Both the position numbers and the translations under genes were made by a program. The notes under the pieces are model-generated. The model searched no databases, was not told where the DNA came from, and saw nothing but the letters and a program-made list of their open reading frames with translations. From Candidatus Hydrogenedentota bacterium (GTDB lineage: Bacteria > Hydrogenedentota > Hydrogenedentia > Hydrogenedentales > JAGMZX01), in assembly GCA_029556545.1 (NCBI GenBank), contig JAKQEQ010000085.1, positions 1 to 64,000 of the forward strand: a stretch of DNA of 64,000 nt. Direction: 5' to 3'. Below, piece by piece: positions 36,439 to 48,467 of this stretch. Within the stretch, counting starts at the first letter, position 1, and each line of letters begins with the position of its first letter.

Positions 36439-38175
36439 TTGTATTGGTTTCTTGCGGTCGAAGCGCTGATACTGTGCAGCAGCGGAGCCGGTTTCTTTCT
36501 CGCTTGGTACGCCTGGCGCCAGCGTGCAATCCCCGGCAGCGCCTACTTTTCGGTCATAATGGCCGGTATGGCGCTATACTCCCTGAGTGTGGCCTGTGAA
36601 TTGGCGAGCAGCGGCATACCCGCGAAAATCCTCTGGTCGAAGATTCAATATCTTTTCACAGCCGCCTTTGCTCCGCTGTGGCTGCATTTCGCGTTGAGTT
36701 TTGGGCAGTATGGCGACTGGAGCAAGCGCCGCGGTCTCGCGGTGATCTGGCTTCTTCCCGTAGTCGTTCTGGCCTTGGTCTGGACCAACGAGCGGCACGG
36801 GCTGGCGTGGCCCGACGTTTATCCGATACCGAACCATCCCGCGGGCCTGGTGGTCTATGAACACGGCCCCGCGGTGTGGGCGCTGGTCGCGTACTCGTAC
36901 CTGTTGCTCCTGATGGGGTGGGGCCTGTTGTTGCATAAGGCCTATCGTTCCGCCCACCTGTATCGCAGCCAGATGGCCGCGCTGCTGGCCGCGGTCGTGG
37001 TGCCGTTAGCCGTCAACATGATCTATCTGAGCGGGACCTACGAGGGGTTCGACCTGTCAAGCTTGGTCTTTGTGGCCTCGGGCGCCGTTATCATCTGGGC
37101 CATATTGCGTCTCCGGCTGCTGCGGGTCTTGCCTATCGCCTACGATGCGATGCTGGCGAACATGCGGGACGGGCTTGTGCTCGTCGATGCGCAGGGCCGG
37201 CTTGTCGACGTGAATGCCGCCGCGAACACGCTGCTCCGCCTGCCTCCCGACGCCATCGGCCGCGACGCGGGGGAGGTGCTGCATGCGTGGCCCGCATTGT
37301 TGGGTCTCAAGGACGATGCCATCGAGATTTCGATACCGGCGGCGCCCGAGACGACGCGGTGGCTCGAAGCGGGGGTGACCCCGCTGCGCAACGCGCGCGG
37401 CGCCAACCTCGGCCGGTTGCTCCTGGTTCGGGACATCTCGGAACGAAAGAACGCTGAAGAGGCGCGACGCAGGCTGGATGCGCAGTTGGTCCAAGCACAG
37501 AAGGTCGAGAGCCTGGGCGTCCTCGCCGGCGGCATCGCCCACGATTTCAACAACATGCTGATGGTGATACGCGGCAACATAGAACTCGCCGTGGCCGAAC
37601 TGCCCGCGGATGCAAGCGTTCGCGATCACCTTGAGGTGGTAAACGCGACCGTCGAGCGCGCTGCGGAACTCGCCCGGCACATGCTCGCCTATGCGGGCAA
37701 GGTACACATCCGGCTTGCCCGCGTGGACCTGTCGGAAGTAGTCCGGCACGTCGCCCCCATGGTCCGCGTTGTCGTCCCCGACCCCATAACGGTGCGCTGG
37801 GAACTGGCCGAAGGGCTTCCCCACGCCCAGATTGACGTCGTTCAGATGCGCCAGGTGGTCATGAATCTTGTCCGCAATGCCGTGGAAGCCATCGACACGC
37901 GGCCGGGCGTGATAGTCCTCAGGACGGGAGAGCAGAACGGGCCGGAGGAGCGCTGTGTCTTCCTCGAAGTGGCCGATACCGGGCCGGGCATCGATCCGTC
38001 CGTCATTGACCGAGTCTTCGACCCCTTCTTCACCACCAAGTTCATTGGGCGCGGGCTCGGTCTTGCGGCGGCACTCGGCGTAGTTCGCAGCCACAACGGG
38101 ACTGTCGAGGTTACGAGCGTGCCCGGCCAGGGCGCCAAGTTCCGCGTGTCGCTTCCTGTCGAGACCACCGCCTGA
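36439..38175 (+). CDS. membrane sensor histidine kinase (7TM, PAS, HisKA, HATPase)
   Basis: 578 residues. The TTG start at 36439 has GGAAGGGG upstream. Seven membrane segments of the HisKA_7TM type lie in about 1-225, then PAS (about 235-345), HisKA with His368 in GGIAHDFNNML, and HATPase_c (RNAVEAID, DTGPGID, GRGLGLAAALG). No response regulator is encoded alongside, so it is an orphan kinase whose partner lies elsewhere. It follows the DUF5011 genes after a 234-base gap. Confidence 0.9.
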   Translation: MYWFLAVEALILCSSGAGFFLAWYAWRQRAIPGSAYFSVIMAGMALYSLSVACELASSGIPAKILWSKIQYLFTAAFAPLWLHFALSFGQYGDWSKRRGLAVIWLLPVVVLALVWTNERHGLAWPDVYPIPNHPAGLVVYEHGPAVWALVAYSYLLLLMGWGLLLHKAYRSAHLYRSQMAALLAAVVVPLAVNMIYLSGTYEGFDLSSLVFVASGAVIIWAILRLRLLRVLPIAYDAMLANMRDGLVLVDAQGRLVDVNAAANTLLRLPPDAIGRDAGEVLHAWPALLGLKDDAIEISIPAAPETTRWLEAGVTPLRNARGANLGRLLLVRDISERKNAEEARRRLDAQLVQAQKVESLGVLAGGIAHDFNNMLMVIRGNIELAVAELPADASVRDHLEVVNATVERAAELARHMLAYAGKVHIRLARVDLSEVVRHVAPMVRVVVPDPITVRWELAEGLPHAQIDVVQMRQVVMNLVRNAVEAIDTRPGVIVLRTGEQNGPEERCVFLEVADTGPGIDPSVIDRVFDPFFTTKFIGRGLGLAAALGVVRSHNGTVEVTSVPGQGAKFRVSLPVETTA

Positions 38176-38329
38176 CGACCGGTTTCGCAGCGCCGCCGGA
38201 CCGCGGCGAACACCCGAACGCGTCACCGCGATCTGACGAGGGTTCCATGAACGCGTGTTTGACGCGCGTGTATGAGTCCGCGCACGATGGTCGCTTGCAG
38301 CCCGTGCGCTCGGCCCGTTGCTTACCTTG

Positions 38330-38509
38330 TAGCGACCATCCCTCGCGGAAGTCGCGGCGGAGGAAGCGGACCGCACCGGGTTCGTTGGCGAACGTCATGT
38401 TCGCCGCGTCCCACTCGATGCGGTTTCCGCCGTCTCCCCCTCTACGGCGAGACCGACCTCGCCGAACTCGCGTAATCCGGTGAGCGCGGCCAGTTCTAAG
38501 TGCGAGCAT
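38330..38509 (-). pseudogene. fragment of a Gfo/Idh/MocA-family oxidoreductase C-terminus
   Basis: On the minus strand, LALRTGR is followed after about 20 unrelated residues by NRIEWDAANMTFANEPGAV and RFLRRDFREGWSL. These match the end of planctomycete-like Gfo/Idh/MocA dehydrogenases, where ALRTG(K/R) normally runs straight into IEWD. The intervening bases contain a CGGCGAG/CTCGCCG inverted repeat, which looks like an inserted palindromic element. No upstream part of the gene is present. The remaining 38176-38701 holds nothing else I can identify besides a repeat. Confidence 0.5.
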
Positions 38510-38617
38510 GATAACTGCTTACATCGCGTGGCACTTTCGCCATAAAGCTCTTGACTTGGCGGGTTGATTGTTGGCGGGGGCGGCGGCTAGACTGCGGTTG
38601 GTGGGCGGTTGTCTCAT

Positions 38618-38666
38618 GTGGCATGAGCATCTTGCTCAGGGTCCACGGGCGGGACGCCCGTGCCAC
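38618..38666 (+). repeat. two-hairpin dispersed palindromic element, copy A
   Basis: GTGGCATGAGCATCTTGCTC followed by the hairpin CACGGGCGGGACGCCCGTG and CCAC. It lies 35 bases before the GH2 start, in the possible 5' leader. Confidence 0.85.
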
Positions 38667-38701
38667 GGTAGAAGTTCGGAACGTCGAAGCAAGTTGAACA
38701 C

Positions 38702-41700
38702 ATGATGGATGGCACGCGCAGGGAGTTGTCGCTGAATGGCGAGTGGCGCCTGGTTCTGGACCCGGAGGACGTCGGGGTCGCGGGGCGTTGGTTCGAGGGG
38801 GATGCGGCGGGGGAGTCGCTTGCGGTGCGTGTGCCGAGTGTGTGGGATTTGTGGGTCCCGGATTATGACGGGGTGGGCTGGTATTTCCGGGAGTTCGAGG
38901 TCGCGCCGGGTCTGATCGACGGGTGCGCTTTCCTTCGTTTCGAGGCGGCGGATTATTACGCCGAGGTCTGGCTGAACGGCCGGCGCCTGGGCGACCACGA
39001 GGGCGGCTATACCCCCTTTAACTTCGATGTCACCGGCGTGTTGCGCGCGGGCGAGAACCGGATCGCGGTGCGGCTTATCGACCCGCACGGCCCGGAGGGC
39101 TATGGGGATTTCCTGCCTCGGGAAATCCCGAGCGCGAAGGAGCACGGCTATTTCTCGTTTGCCGGCATCTGGGGCGACGTTTCGCTCGAATTCATGGCGC
39201 CGGTTCACATCCGGGACGTGTTCGTGCAGCCGGACATTCGCCGGAAACTCGTGGTGGCGCACGTCGAGACCTCCGGCTCCGGCGCGGTCGATCTGTCCAT
39301 CGCGGGCACGCCGCACCGCGCGGCGGGCGGGCCGGGCAGGCACGTCATCGAGTTCCCCGATTGCGACCTGTGGTCGCCGGAGTCGCCCCGGCTCTACACG
39401 CTCGAGGCGCGCCTGACGGCCGCGGACGGGCGCGTGGACGCGGTGGCGGTCCGTTTCGGGATGCGCGAGTTTACAGTGAAGGACAACCGGTTCCACCTGA
39501 ACAACCATCCGGTCCACGTGAAGGCGGCGCTGCACCAGCCGGATTACGCGCGGTCGCTGGTTGCGCCGGAGTCGGTCGAATTGGCCCGTCGCGAACTCGA
39601 ATTGGCGAAGGAGGCGGGGTTCAACATGCTGCGCCTGCACATCAAGACGGCGCCGCGCGTTACGCTCGACCTCGCAGACGAGATCGGCCTGCTACTCTAC
39701 GCGGAGCCGCCCATCGGTTGGATCAAGGCGTCGCCGCACATGCGCCGCCGCTGCGAGAACGAGGTGCGCGAGATGGTCCTGCGCGACCGGAACCATCCGT
39801 CGGTCGTGGTCTGGGGCATGCTGAATGAAACGGGCAACGCGGGCTACGTCACGGGCGGCGGCGCGCAGGTAATCAAGGAAGACCTGTGCCGCCTGGCGCG
39901 GTCGCTCGATCCGACGCGGCTGATTATCGACGACAGCGGCGGCGTGAACGCGACGCGGGAGCCGGCGCGGTTCCTGCGGCCGTATCGCGACGAATTCGAG
40001 GTCTATGACGACCTGCACATTTACCAGCGCGCGCCGGTGGACCGCGACATCGAGTCGTACTACCAGCACAACGGCGCGCCGGACCAACTGTATTTCCTGT
40101 CCGAGTTCGGGTTCGGCGGCCCGGAGAACCTCGCCGACGTGATCGCGCAATACGGGCCCGACGCGGACCGTTGCAAGGACGCGCGTTTCCTGAAGAAGAT
40201 GCTCGATGCCGGAGAACAAGGGTTCGCCGAGCGGGACCTCGATCGCATCTTCGGCGATTTCTCGGGGTTCCTCGAGGCGGCGCGGGAGCTCCAGTGCGAC
40301 GCGGCCCGGTTCCAGATCGACGCCATCCGCGCGAACGCGAAGAACGCGGGGTATTGCTACACCCAGTTGTGCGACGCGGGCCACGAGTTTTGCGCGGGCG
40401 TGCTCGATCGGTGGCGCAGGCCGAAGCCGGTCTTCGAGACGATGAAGGAGGCGCAGCGGCCGCTCCGCCCGATTATCCAGATGTCGCGCACGAACCTCGT
40501 GATCCGCGAGGAGGTCCCGGTCGTGGTCCTCCTGGCGAACGAGGACCGCGTCGAGGGCCGCGCGGAACTGAGCCTCCAGGTGGTCGGCCCCACGCAGCAG
40601 GTGTTGTGGAAGAAGGTGCGGTCCGCGAAAATCCCGCGTCATGGCAAGGAACTCTGGCGCGGCGACATCGCGGCCTCGGGCTCGCCGGGCCCGCACCGCT
40701 TCGTGGTGCGCCTGCTGCAAGAGGGCCGCGTGATCGCCGAGAGTTCCGTCGCGTTCCACGTCCTGGTGAAGACCCCGCGCGGCGACCACGCGATATACGT
40801 GCTCGATCCCCAGGAGACGTGGCGGACCCGCTGCGCGGCGCTGGCCCCGATCGGCGGGCTGACCGCGCCCGTGCTTGTCGTGCCGCCGCTGGGCAACACC
40901 TTGCGCGCGTATCCCGAGACCGATCTCCCGCGCGTGCTGGCGCAGGTCGAGGGCGGCGCCGTGGCCCTGTTCTTCGGGCCGCCGGACGACTGGAACGACC
41001 TCGCCGCGCGCCTCGGGGAGGACATCCGGGCCACGTCGAAGGACGCCGTCGGCGCGTTCCTGCCCGTGTTCCACTACGTGAAGCTGCACCCCGTCTTCGA
41101 CGGGCTTCCGACGCGCTGCCTCATGCGGCAGCCGTACCGCAACGTCGTCCCGGCGCGGACCTTCCTCGAAACCGGCGACGAGGACATCTGCGGCAGCTTC
41201 GATACGACGCCCATCGCCACCGGCCACTACATGATGGGCCAGACCGCATGGTGGGGCAGCGATATCCTCGTGCGGCGATTCGGGGCCGGGCGCGTCGTGT
41301 TCACGCACCTGCGGGTCCTCGAACACCTCGGAAGCGACCCGGTGGCGGACCGCCTCTTCGTGAATTTGATCAACCACTTCGCGCGGCGGTCCGTGCCCGC
41401 GGACAAGGCGCTGCAGCACGACCCGCGCGCGGCGGAGTGGCTGCGCACCGAGCGGGCGGAAAGCGTGCGCAAATGGATGGTGCTCGGCGAATTCCCGAAT
41501 TGGGAAAACGGAAAAGGGCACGATACCGCGTATCCGCCCGAACACACCATCGAATTCGACGCGATATACCCCGGCTGGTACCGGTCGATTGCGTGGAAGC
41601 CGTGGTACTCGACGGCGGTTAACGACCACGTCGTGGACCTCCAGGCCGCGTTCACGCCCGTCTTCGAGTACTATCCCCGCTTCGACCACGGTACGGGCTA

Positions 41701-41977
41701 CGCCTACGCCGAGTTCTCCGCCGAGAAGCGCCAGGACGTCACCGTGCGCCTCGGCGTGCAGAACGCGATGAAGGTGTGGCTCAACGGCCGCCTTATCCAT
41801 GAAAGCCGGAATCAAGTACCGCACGACCAGTTCGGCACGGAGATCGCCGAGGGCCAACTGCGTCAGGGACGCAACACCGTGCTCGTGAAATGCTCGAAGG
41901 TCCCCGGCCCGTTCCGCTTCTCGATCCACTTCGAGAAGAAAGGCGACGTGCCGGTTCCCCTGAAGTGGTGGCGGTGA
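38702..41977 (+). CDS. glycoside hydrolase family 2 (beta-galactosidase/glucuronidase-like)
   Basis: 1091 residues with no evident signal peptide. A jelly-roll sugar-binding domain (about 1-175), Ig-like domain (about 180-265) and catalytic barrel (about 270-590) carry the acid/base Glu376 (MLNETGN) and nucleophile Glu468 (FLSEFGFGG). A beta-sandwich and a class-I-amidotransferase-like domain (about 690-900) follow, then a C-terminal carbohydrate-binding-like domain (VWLNGRLIHE). The two extra C-terminal modules make it longer than simple GH2 enzymes. Substrate unknown: a beta-galactoside, glucuronide or mannoside. A second ATG at 38705 is equally possible as the start. Confidence 0.9.
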   Translation: MMDGTRRELSLNGEWRLVLDPEDVGVAGRWFEGDAAGESLAVRVPSVWDLWVPDYDGVGWYFREFEVAPGLIDGCAFLRFEAADYYAEVWLNGRRLGDHEGGYTPFNFDVTGVLRAGENRIAVRLIDPHGPEGYGDFLPREIPSAKEHGYFSFAGIWGDVSLEFMAPVHIRDVFVQPDIRRKLVVAHVETSGSGAVDLSIAGTPHRAAGGPGRHVIEFPDCDLWSPESPRLYTLEARLTAADGRVDAVAVRFGMREFTVKDNRFHLNNHPVHVKAALHQPDYARSLVAPESVELARRELELAKEAGFNMLRLHIKTAPRVTLDLADEIGLLLYAEPPIGWIKASPHMRRRCENEVREMVLRDRNHPSVVVWGMLNETGNAGYVTGGGAQVIKEDLCRLARSLDPTRLIIDDSGGVNATREPARFLRPYRDEFEVYDDLHIYQRAPVDRDIESYYQHNGAPDQLYFLSEFGFGGPENLADVIAQYGPDADRCKDARFLKKMLDAGEQGFAERDLDRIFGDFSGFLEAARELQCDAARFQIDAIRANAKNAGYCYTQLCDAGHEFCAGVLDRWRRPKPVFETMKEAQRPLRPIIQMSRTNLVIREEVPVVVLLANEDRVEGRAELSLQVVGPTQQVLWKKVRSAKIPRHGKELWRGDIAASGSPGPHRFVVRLLQEGRVIAESSVAFHVLVKTPRGDHAIYVLDPQETWRTRCAALAPIGGLTAPVLVVPPLGNTLRAYPETDLPRVLAQVEGGAVALFFGPPDDWNDLAARLGEDIRATSKDAVGAFLPVFHYVKLHPVFDGLPTRCLMRQPYRNVVPARTFLETGDEDICGSFDTTPIATGHYMMGQTAWWGSDILVRRFGAGRVVFTHLRVLEHLGSDPVADRLFVNLINHFARRSVPADKALQHDPRAAEWLRTERAESVRKWMVLGEFPNWENGKGHDTAYPPEHTIEFDAIYPGWYRSIAWKPWYSTAVNDHVVDLQAAFTPVFEYYPRFDHGTGYAYAEFSAEKRQDVTVRLGVQNAMKVWLNGRLIHESRNQVPHDQFGTEIAEGQLRQGRNTVLVKCSKVPGPFRFSIHFEKKGDVPVPLKWWR

Positions 41978-42085
41978 GCGTCCACCTTCATATGGCCGCG
42001 CCGCTCGCCGAACAGCGCTGGGAATAACCGATGGGTGGCCGGTGTCCTAGCTGACAGCTCAACGCGGGATTTCGAGTATTAAGTT

Positions 42086-42739
42086 ATGGTGGGAACGAAA
42101 GGACGCATCATGGGCGCAATAGTCGCCGGAGTTGTGGTGGTATTGCTGGGCGCTTGGACCGCTGTGGGATATACCTCGGCCAAGGGTATCGAGACGCCGC
42201 AATATACCGTGGTGCGCGAGGCCGACGGGTACGCGATTCGCGAATACGCGGGGTATATCCGCGCGGAAGTCACGCTGACCGGGAAGTACCGGGAGACGTT
42301 GTACGGCGGGTTTCGCGAAGTGGCGGACTATATCTTCGGGAACAACTCCCAACGCGCGGACATCGCCATGACGGCGCCGGTCATGTCGGAGAAGTCGGGC
42401 AAGATCGCCATGACCGCACCGGTCCTACACGAGAAGGGCGATAGTGAAGCCTCGTATAGCGTGGCATTCATCATGCCTCGTGAATACAGTATGGAAACGC
42501 TTCCGCGGCCCAACAACCCGAAGGTGCGCCTGCGCGAAATCGTTTCCCAGCGCTTCGCCGTGCTCGAATTCGGCGGCTACGCCACGGAGCGCCGGGCGAG
42601 AAAGAAGACCGAGCGTCTCGTAAGCATGCTCGAACGGGATGGCGTTCGCGCGGTGGGAGAACCGATTGTGGCGCAATACGACCCGCCCTGGACGCCTTTC
42701 TACATGCGCCGCAACGAGATTCACGTTCCCGTGGAATAA
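42086..42739 (+). CDS. SOUL-family haem-binding protein
   Basis: 217 residues. An N-terminal membrane helix (about 8-28) precedes the SOUL domain, recognisable by IETPQYTVV, YAIREYAGY, IAMTAPVM and the repeat-like IAMTAPVLHEK. Family members bind haem or tetrapyrroles. It is likely membrane-anchored, facing the periplasm. It converges on the membrane-protein gene with a nine-base gap. Confidence 0.9.
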   Translation: MVGTKGRIMGAIVAGVVVVLLGAWTAVGYTSAKGIETPQYTVVREADGYAIREYAGYIRAEVTLTGKYRETLYGGFREVADYIFGNNSQRADIAMTAPVMSEKSGKIAMTAPVLHEKGDSEASYSVAFIMPREYSMETLPRPNNPKVRLREIVSQRFAVLEFGGYATERRARKKTERLVSMLERDGVRAVGEPIVAQYDPPWTPFYMRRNEIHVPVE

Positions 42740-42748
42740 CCCGGCGGT

Positions 42749-43537
42749 TCAGGCTTGATCCGGCAGAAGCCGCTTGATCGCGCGTTCCAACCGAAACGCG
42801 ATGTCTTTCCAGATCAGAACGGCCAGGAGCCACCAGACGACGATCCACAGCGGCACGCCGCCTATCCACCCCAAGTGATACCGGTGAAGGCCCCCGACGT
42901 TGATGTAAAGGATTTCCACCAACGGCCCGACTATCAACACCACACCCAGAAGCCGCGCGTCGTGACGCTCCGGCGGGCACACGATCAGGTAGACGGCCAG
43001 CGCAAGCAGGAACGGCAGCCAGGACCAGACCGGGTCGAGATAGGCGCGGTAGATGGTGTATCGCGTGACGAACACCAGCACCAGGAGGAATCCGACCTTC
43101 ACCGCGCCGCTTTCGACGCGCCAGCGTCCGATCCCCACCGTGCTTGCGGGGCGCGGCGGCGGGCCGAGCGCCCGCCAGCGCGCGAATCGGGCCATGAATC
43201 GCAGAATCATGCCCCAGTACAGCAGCATCCAGACAGGAAGCGTGGAAAAGGCGAACTCATGCGGCACGGTGTAATCGTAGACGCCCCGCACGCATACCGT
43301 GCTCCAGTCATTGTACGCGCCGAGCAGCGTACATACGGTGTAGAAGGCCGCCTCGGCCCGGAAGTTGACGCCTTCCGTCTTGCGCACGAGGTATAGCAGC
43401 AACAGACGGAGGATCAGCGTCAGCGGAACCAGAATGCTCATCAGGACCAATCGGTCGGCGGCCAGACAAATCGCAACGCTGATGAACAAAACGACGCCGG
43501 CGTCAAGGGCGGTGAGTCGGTTCGAGTCGGGTTTCAC
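42749..43537 (-). CDS. polytopic membrane protein of unknown function
   Basis: 262 residues with about eight hydrophobic segments. A conserved-looking HRYHLGWIGGVPLWIVVWW stretch near the C-terminus recalls carotenoid-synthesis or DUF2878-like membrane proteins, but I do not claim membership. It starts 15 bases after the radical SAM/SPASM gene, so they are probably co-transcribed and may act together. Confidence 0.7.
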   Translation of the reverse strand: MKPDSNRLTALDAGVVLFISVAICLAADRLVLMSILVPLTLILRLLLLYLVRKTEGVNFRAEAAFYTVCTLLGAYNDWSTVCVRGVYDYTVPHEFAFSTLPVWMLLYWGMILRFMARFARWRALGPPPRPASTVGIGRWRVESGAVKVGFLLVLVFVTRYTIYRAYLDPVWSWLPFLLALAVYLIVCPPERHDARLLGVVLIVGPLVEILYINVGGLHRYHLGWIGGVPLWIVVWWLLAVLIWKDIAFRLERAIKRLLPDQA

Positions 43538-43552
43538 GACAGGTATGCTCCC

Positions 43553-44776
43553 CTATTGATCGCGGCTGCCCAGGGCGAACTCGCGCAATTCCTCGACGAA
43601 CCCGCTGCGCAGCGGATGCACCAACCCCTCGATATAGCGCGAGGTCGTGTAATTCTGCATCCAGGCGCAATCGCCCCCGCACTGCCGATCACCGTTCCCA
43701 TGAAAGCCGTCCGGGTTGATTTGGGCGCGCCCGGCTGCGTAGGCCTCGTCGAACGTCCGGTAATCCAGCAGATTGATGTCCACCGGCGGCACGTGTACGG
43801 ACGCGCGACACGGCCAGCAGATCGCGCCGTTCGACCAGACATGCGGTTTGAGCGCGGTCAGGCACGCGTGCGGTTCCGCAAATAGTAGTCGGCGCAGCAG
43901 GGTTTCCGATCCGATGATCTTGCAGCCTTCCCGCTTGCGCGCGAGGATGAGCGCGGCGAAATCCCGGTAGTCCGCGCATTCGAGTAGCGCGGCCTCGGGC
44001 CGATGCTTGAAATTCACCGGCACCGGCACGAACCATAGGTCGAGATCGCATGCAAGATCGAACACGGCGCGCGCCTCCCCGATGGTCTCGGGTGTAATCA
44101 CGGTGTTCACCGCAAGTTTGAACGTCACGTCGCGACGGAGTTCGCGCAACAGCAACAGATTCACGAGGACCTGCCGCGCCGCGTCGACGCCCCAGAGCCG
44201 CGCGAGGGTGGAGGCGTCAAGCGCGTCCAGGCTCACGATCACGACGTCCATCTGCACGAGGAACTTCCGCCACGCCGGGTCCCGCAGGCGACGATGAACC
44301 AGGCTGCCGTTGGTGTTGATCATGTTGGGAAAATACCCGAGATTCCAGGCGTAATCGAGCAAGTCCGGCAGATCGTTTCGCAACATCGGCTCGCCGCCGC
44401 ACCAATAGAGGGCGGGCGTGCCGGTGATCATGACATCCAGCAGGCGTTTCCCCTGTTCCGTGTTCAGACGGTCTGAATCGGCGATGTCGTAGTAGTGCCG
44501 GCCCTGGTGATTGTCGCAATAGGCGCAGCGGAAATTGCAGCTATTGCACATGGTCCAGATTGCGTACAAGGGCCGCAGCGCGTGGTTGCCCGTCTTGTAG
44601 CGCCTTCGGTTGATCAGGTAATTTGCCGCCGTCTTGCACAGCGCCCGGAACTTGCGCCGCCGGTCCCGCAGGCGGTCCTGGAAGGTCAGGTCTTCATCCT
44701 TGAGAAGCCGCGGCCGGACCTCGTCCGCAAGACGGCGGGCGTCCGCCAGGCATTCCTTGATGTCCGGGTGTCCCAT
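43553..44776 (-). CDS. radical SAM protein with SPASM-like C-terminal cysteines
   Basis: 407 residues from the ATG at 44776; the longer open frame has no coding character. The radical SAM cluster motif is CNFRCAYC (Cys-x3-Cys-x2-Cys, about residues 81-88), followed by WCGGEPML. The C-terminal third holds further cysteines (ICWPCRAS; RQCGGDCAW) typical of SPASM/twitch auxiliary cluster domains. It may modify a peptide or act as a sactionine/quinone-type maturase; no precursor peptide gene was found nearby. It is the first gene of a pair with the unknown membrane protein. Confidence 0.87.
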   Translation of the reverse strand: MGHPDIKECLADARRLADEVRPRLLKDEDLTFQDRLRDRRRKFRALCKTAANYLINRRRYKTGNHALRPLYAIWTMCNSCNFRCAYCDNHQGRHYYDIADSDRLNTEQGKRLLDVMITGTPALYWCGGEPMLRNDLPDLLDYAWNLGYFPNMINTNGSLVHRRLRDPAWRKFLVQMDVVIVSLDALDASTLARLWGVDAARQVLVNLLLLRELRRDVTFKLAVNTVITPETIGEARAVFDLACDLDLWFVPVPVNFKHRPEAALLECADYRDFAALILARKREGCKIIGSETLLRRLLFAEPHACLTALKPHVWSNGAICWPCRASVHVPPVDINLLDYRTFDEAYAAGRAQINPDGFHGNGDRQCGGDCAWMQNYTTSRYIEGLVHPLRSGFVEELREFALGSRDQ

Positions 44777-44923
44777 TGCAGGATGATAGTATCGAAATCT
44801 AACACCATTACCGGACACTGGCAACTCCTTGAACGTCTCGCAGGGGCGTCCCCTAAGAAACGGCCTGAGCGTACCATGCGTCGCGGGGACCGTCAAGCGG
44901 TGCGAGAAGGACGAAGCGGCGCG

Positions 44924-44952
44924 TTGACTTTGCGGGCGATTCCCGCAATACT
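44924..44952 (+). promoter_or_regulatory. putative sigma-70-type promoter
   Basis: TTGACT (44924-44929), a 17-base spacer and AATACT (44947-44952) lie 33 bases before the TTG start at 44986, a fitting position for the gene pair 44986-48467. Confidence 0.5.
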
Positions 44953-44985
44953 GCCGACAGGCGCGGCGGAGAGGATTTTCCAGTC

Positions 44986-45995
44986 TTGCAAGGCGTACCC
45001 GGGCATAGCAGCGAACAGAAACGTCCTGGCAGACGCCGCATCGGGCGTTGCCGTATCGCCTTGTTTGCCGTTGTCGCGGTCGCGGCGGGATGGATTCTGT
45101 ACTGCGGATACCGCTTCGAGATAGTGTTTCCCGCGCCCGTCGTCCGTCACGGCGGCGCCCCTGAAGACAGTGTCCGTTTCGAGGCTGTGGTGCGTCCGTC
45201 GCTCGCAATGGACTGGCTCGAAGACCGAGCGGGGCTCGACGGCGGGGCCCGTTTCCTGGCGTCATTCCTTCCGCCCCGGGAGATCGGCGTGCTGCTGAAA
45301 CCTGCTCCCGATGCGATGGTGCTGGTGCTCTACGCGAATTCGCGGCGTTTGACGCCGCTCATCGCGCATGTGCTCAACCAAGGCCGCATACTTCCGGACC
45401 TGCCGTGTCTTAGTTGGGACGCGATGGGATTTCACGTCGCGCGACGCGGGCTTGTGGCCGCGCACGCGATCATCGAGTCAGACGAAGCGTTCCAGGCATC
45501 GTTTGAAGACTACCGCGAGGTAACACCCGTCCCCGCACCCACGGGAGAAGCGGCCCTCATAGAAGTCACCTTAGATAATCGCGATGGCCGCGCCCTCGCC
45601 GCGCTGATGACCCTGCACGCCGCTGTGGACGGACCGCCCTTCTATACCCCGCGCGAACTGGCCCGGAGCTTAGAGTCGATCGCGCGCATTGACGCCAAGG
45701 CAGACCTCGTAGAGGACGCTCTGGTCGGCCAAGGTCGGTTTGTTGCTGTCGGTGGTACGGGCGTCCCAGCCGTGTTTCAAGAACATGGGCAGGATGCCCA
45801 TGCCACGCTCGACGCCGCGATGCGGGAATTGGCCTATCTCGTCGAGGTGGTCCGCGACGAGTTGCGGCCCGTTTTGCGCGACAACTGGGGACTCGCGCTG
45901 TTCGTGGACATCCGGCGCGAGGAGGCGGATATCATTTGCGAATTTCGCCTTGAAGGCATCACGCAAGCTCTCGAGCGCATGTGGGGGATTGAGCC

Positions 45996-45999
<4 letters not shown>
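44986..45999 (+). CDS. unknown membrane-anchored protein carrying an in-frame palindromic element
   Basis: 337 residues. The TTG start has GGAGAGGA upstream and leads into one membrane helix (about 23-40). The remainder is a periplasmic-type domain I do not recognise. Residues around 256-274 (GGTGVPAVF...GQDAHAT) are the translation of a dispersed two-hairpin repeat. The stop overlaps the penicillin acylase start (ATGA), so the two are coupled and the protein may assist or be the partner of that acylase. Confidence 0.65.
45752..45806 (-). repeat. two-hairpin element, copy B, inside a coding sequence
   Basis: GTGGTACGGGCGTCCCAGCC then CATGGGCAGGATGCCCATG and CCAC match copy C (49092) read in the opposite direction. 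The copy keeps the reading frame of the host gene open. Confidence 0.85.

Positions 46000-48467
<2,468 letters not shown>

Noticed and set aside
38618-38640. TGGCATGAGCATCTTGCT considered as a sigma-54 promoter
   Set aside because: The GG to GC spacing is 12 rather than 10, and the sequence is explained as half of the dispersed hairpin element.
39692-41929. A 745-codon open frame on the minus strand opposite the GH2 gene
   Set aside because: It mirrors the GH2 codon pattern in high-GC DNA, has no recognisable domain, and the plus strand has clear catalytic motifs.
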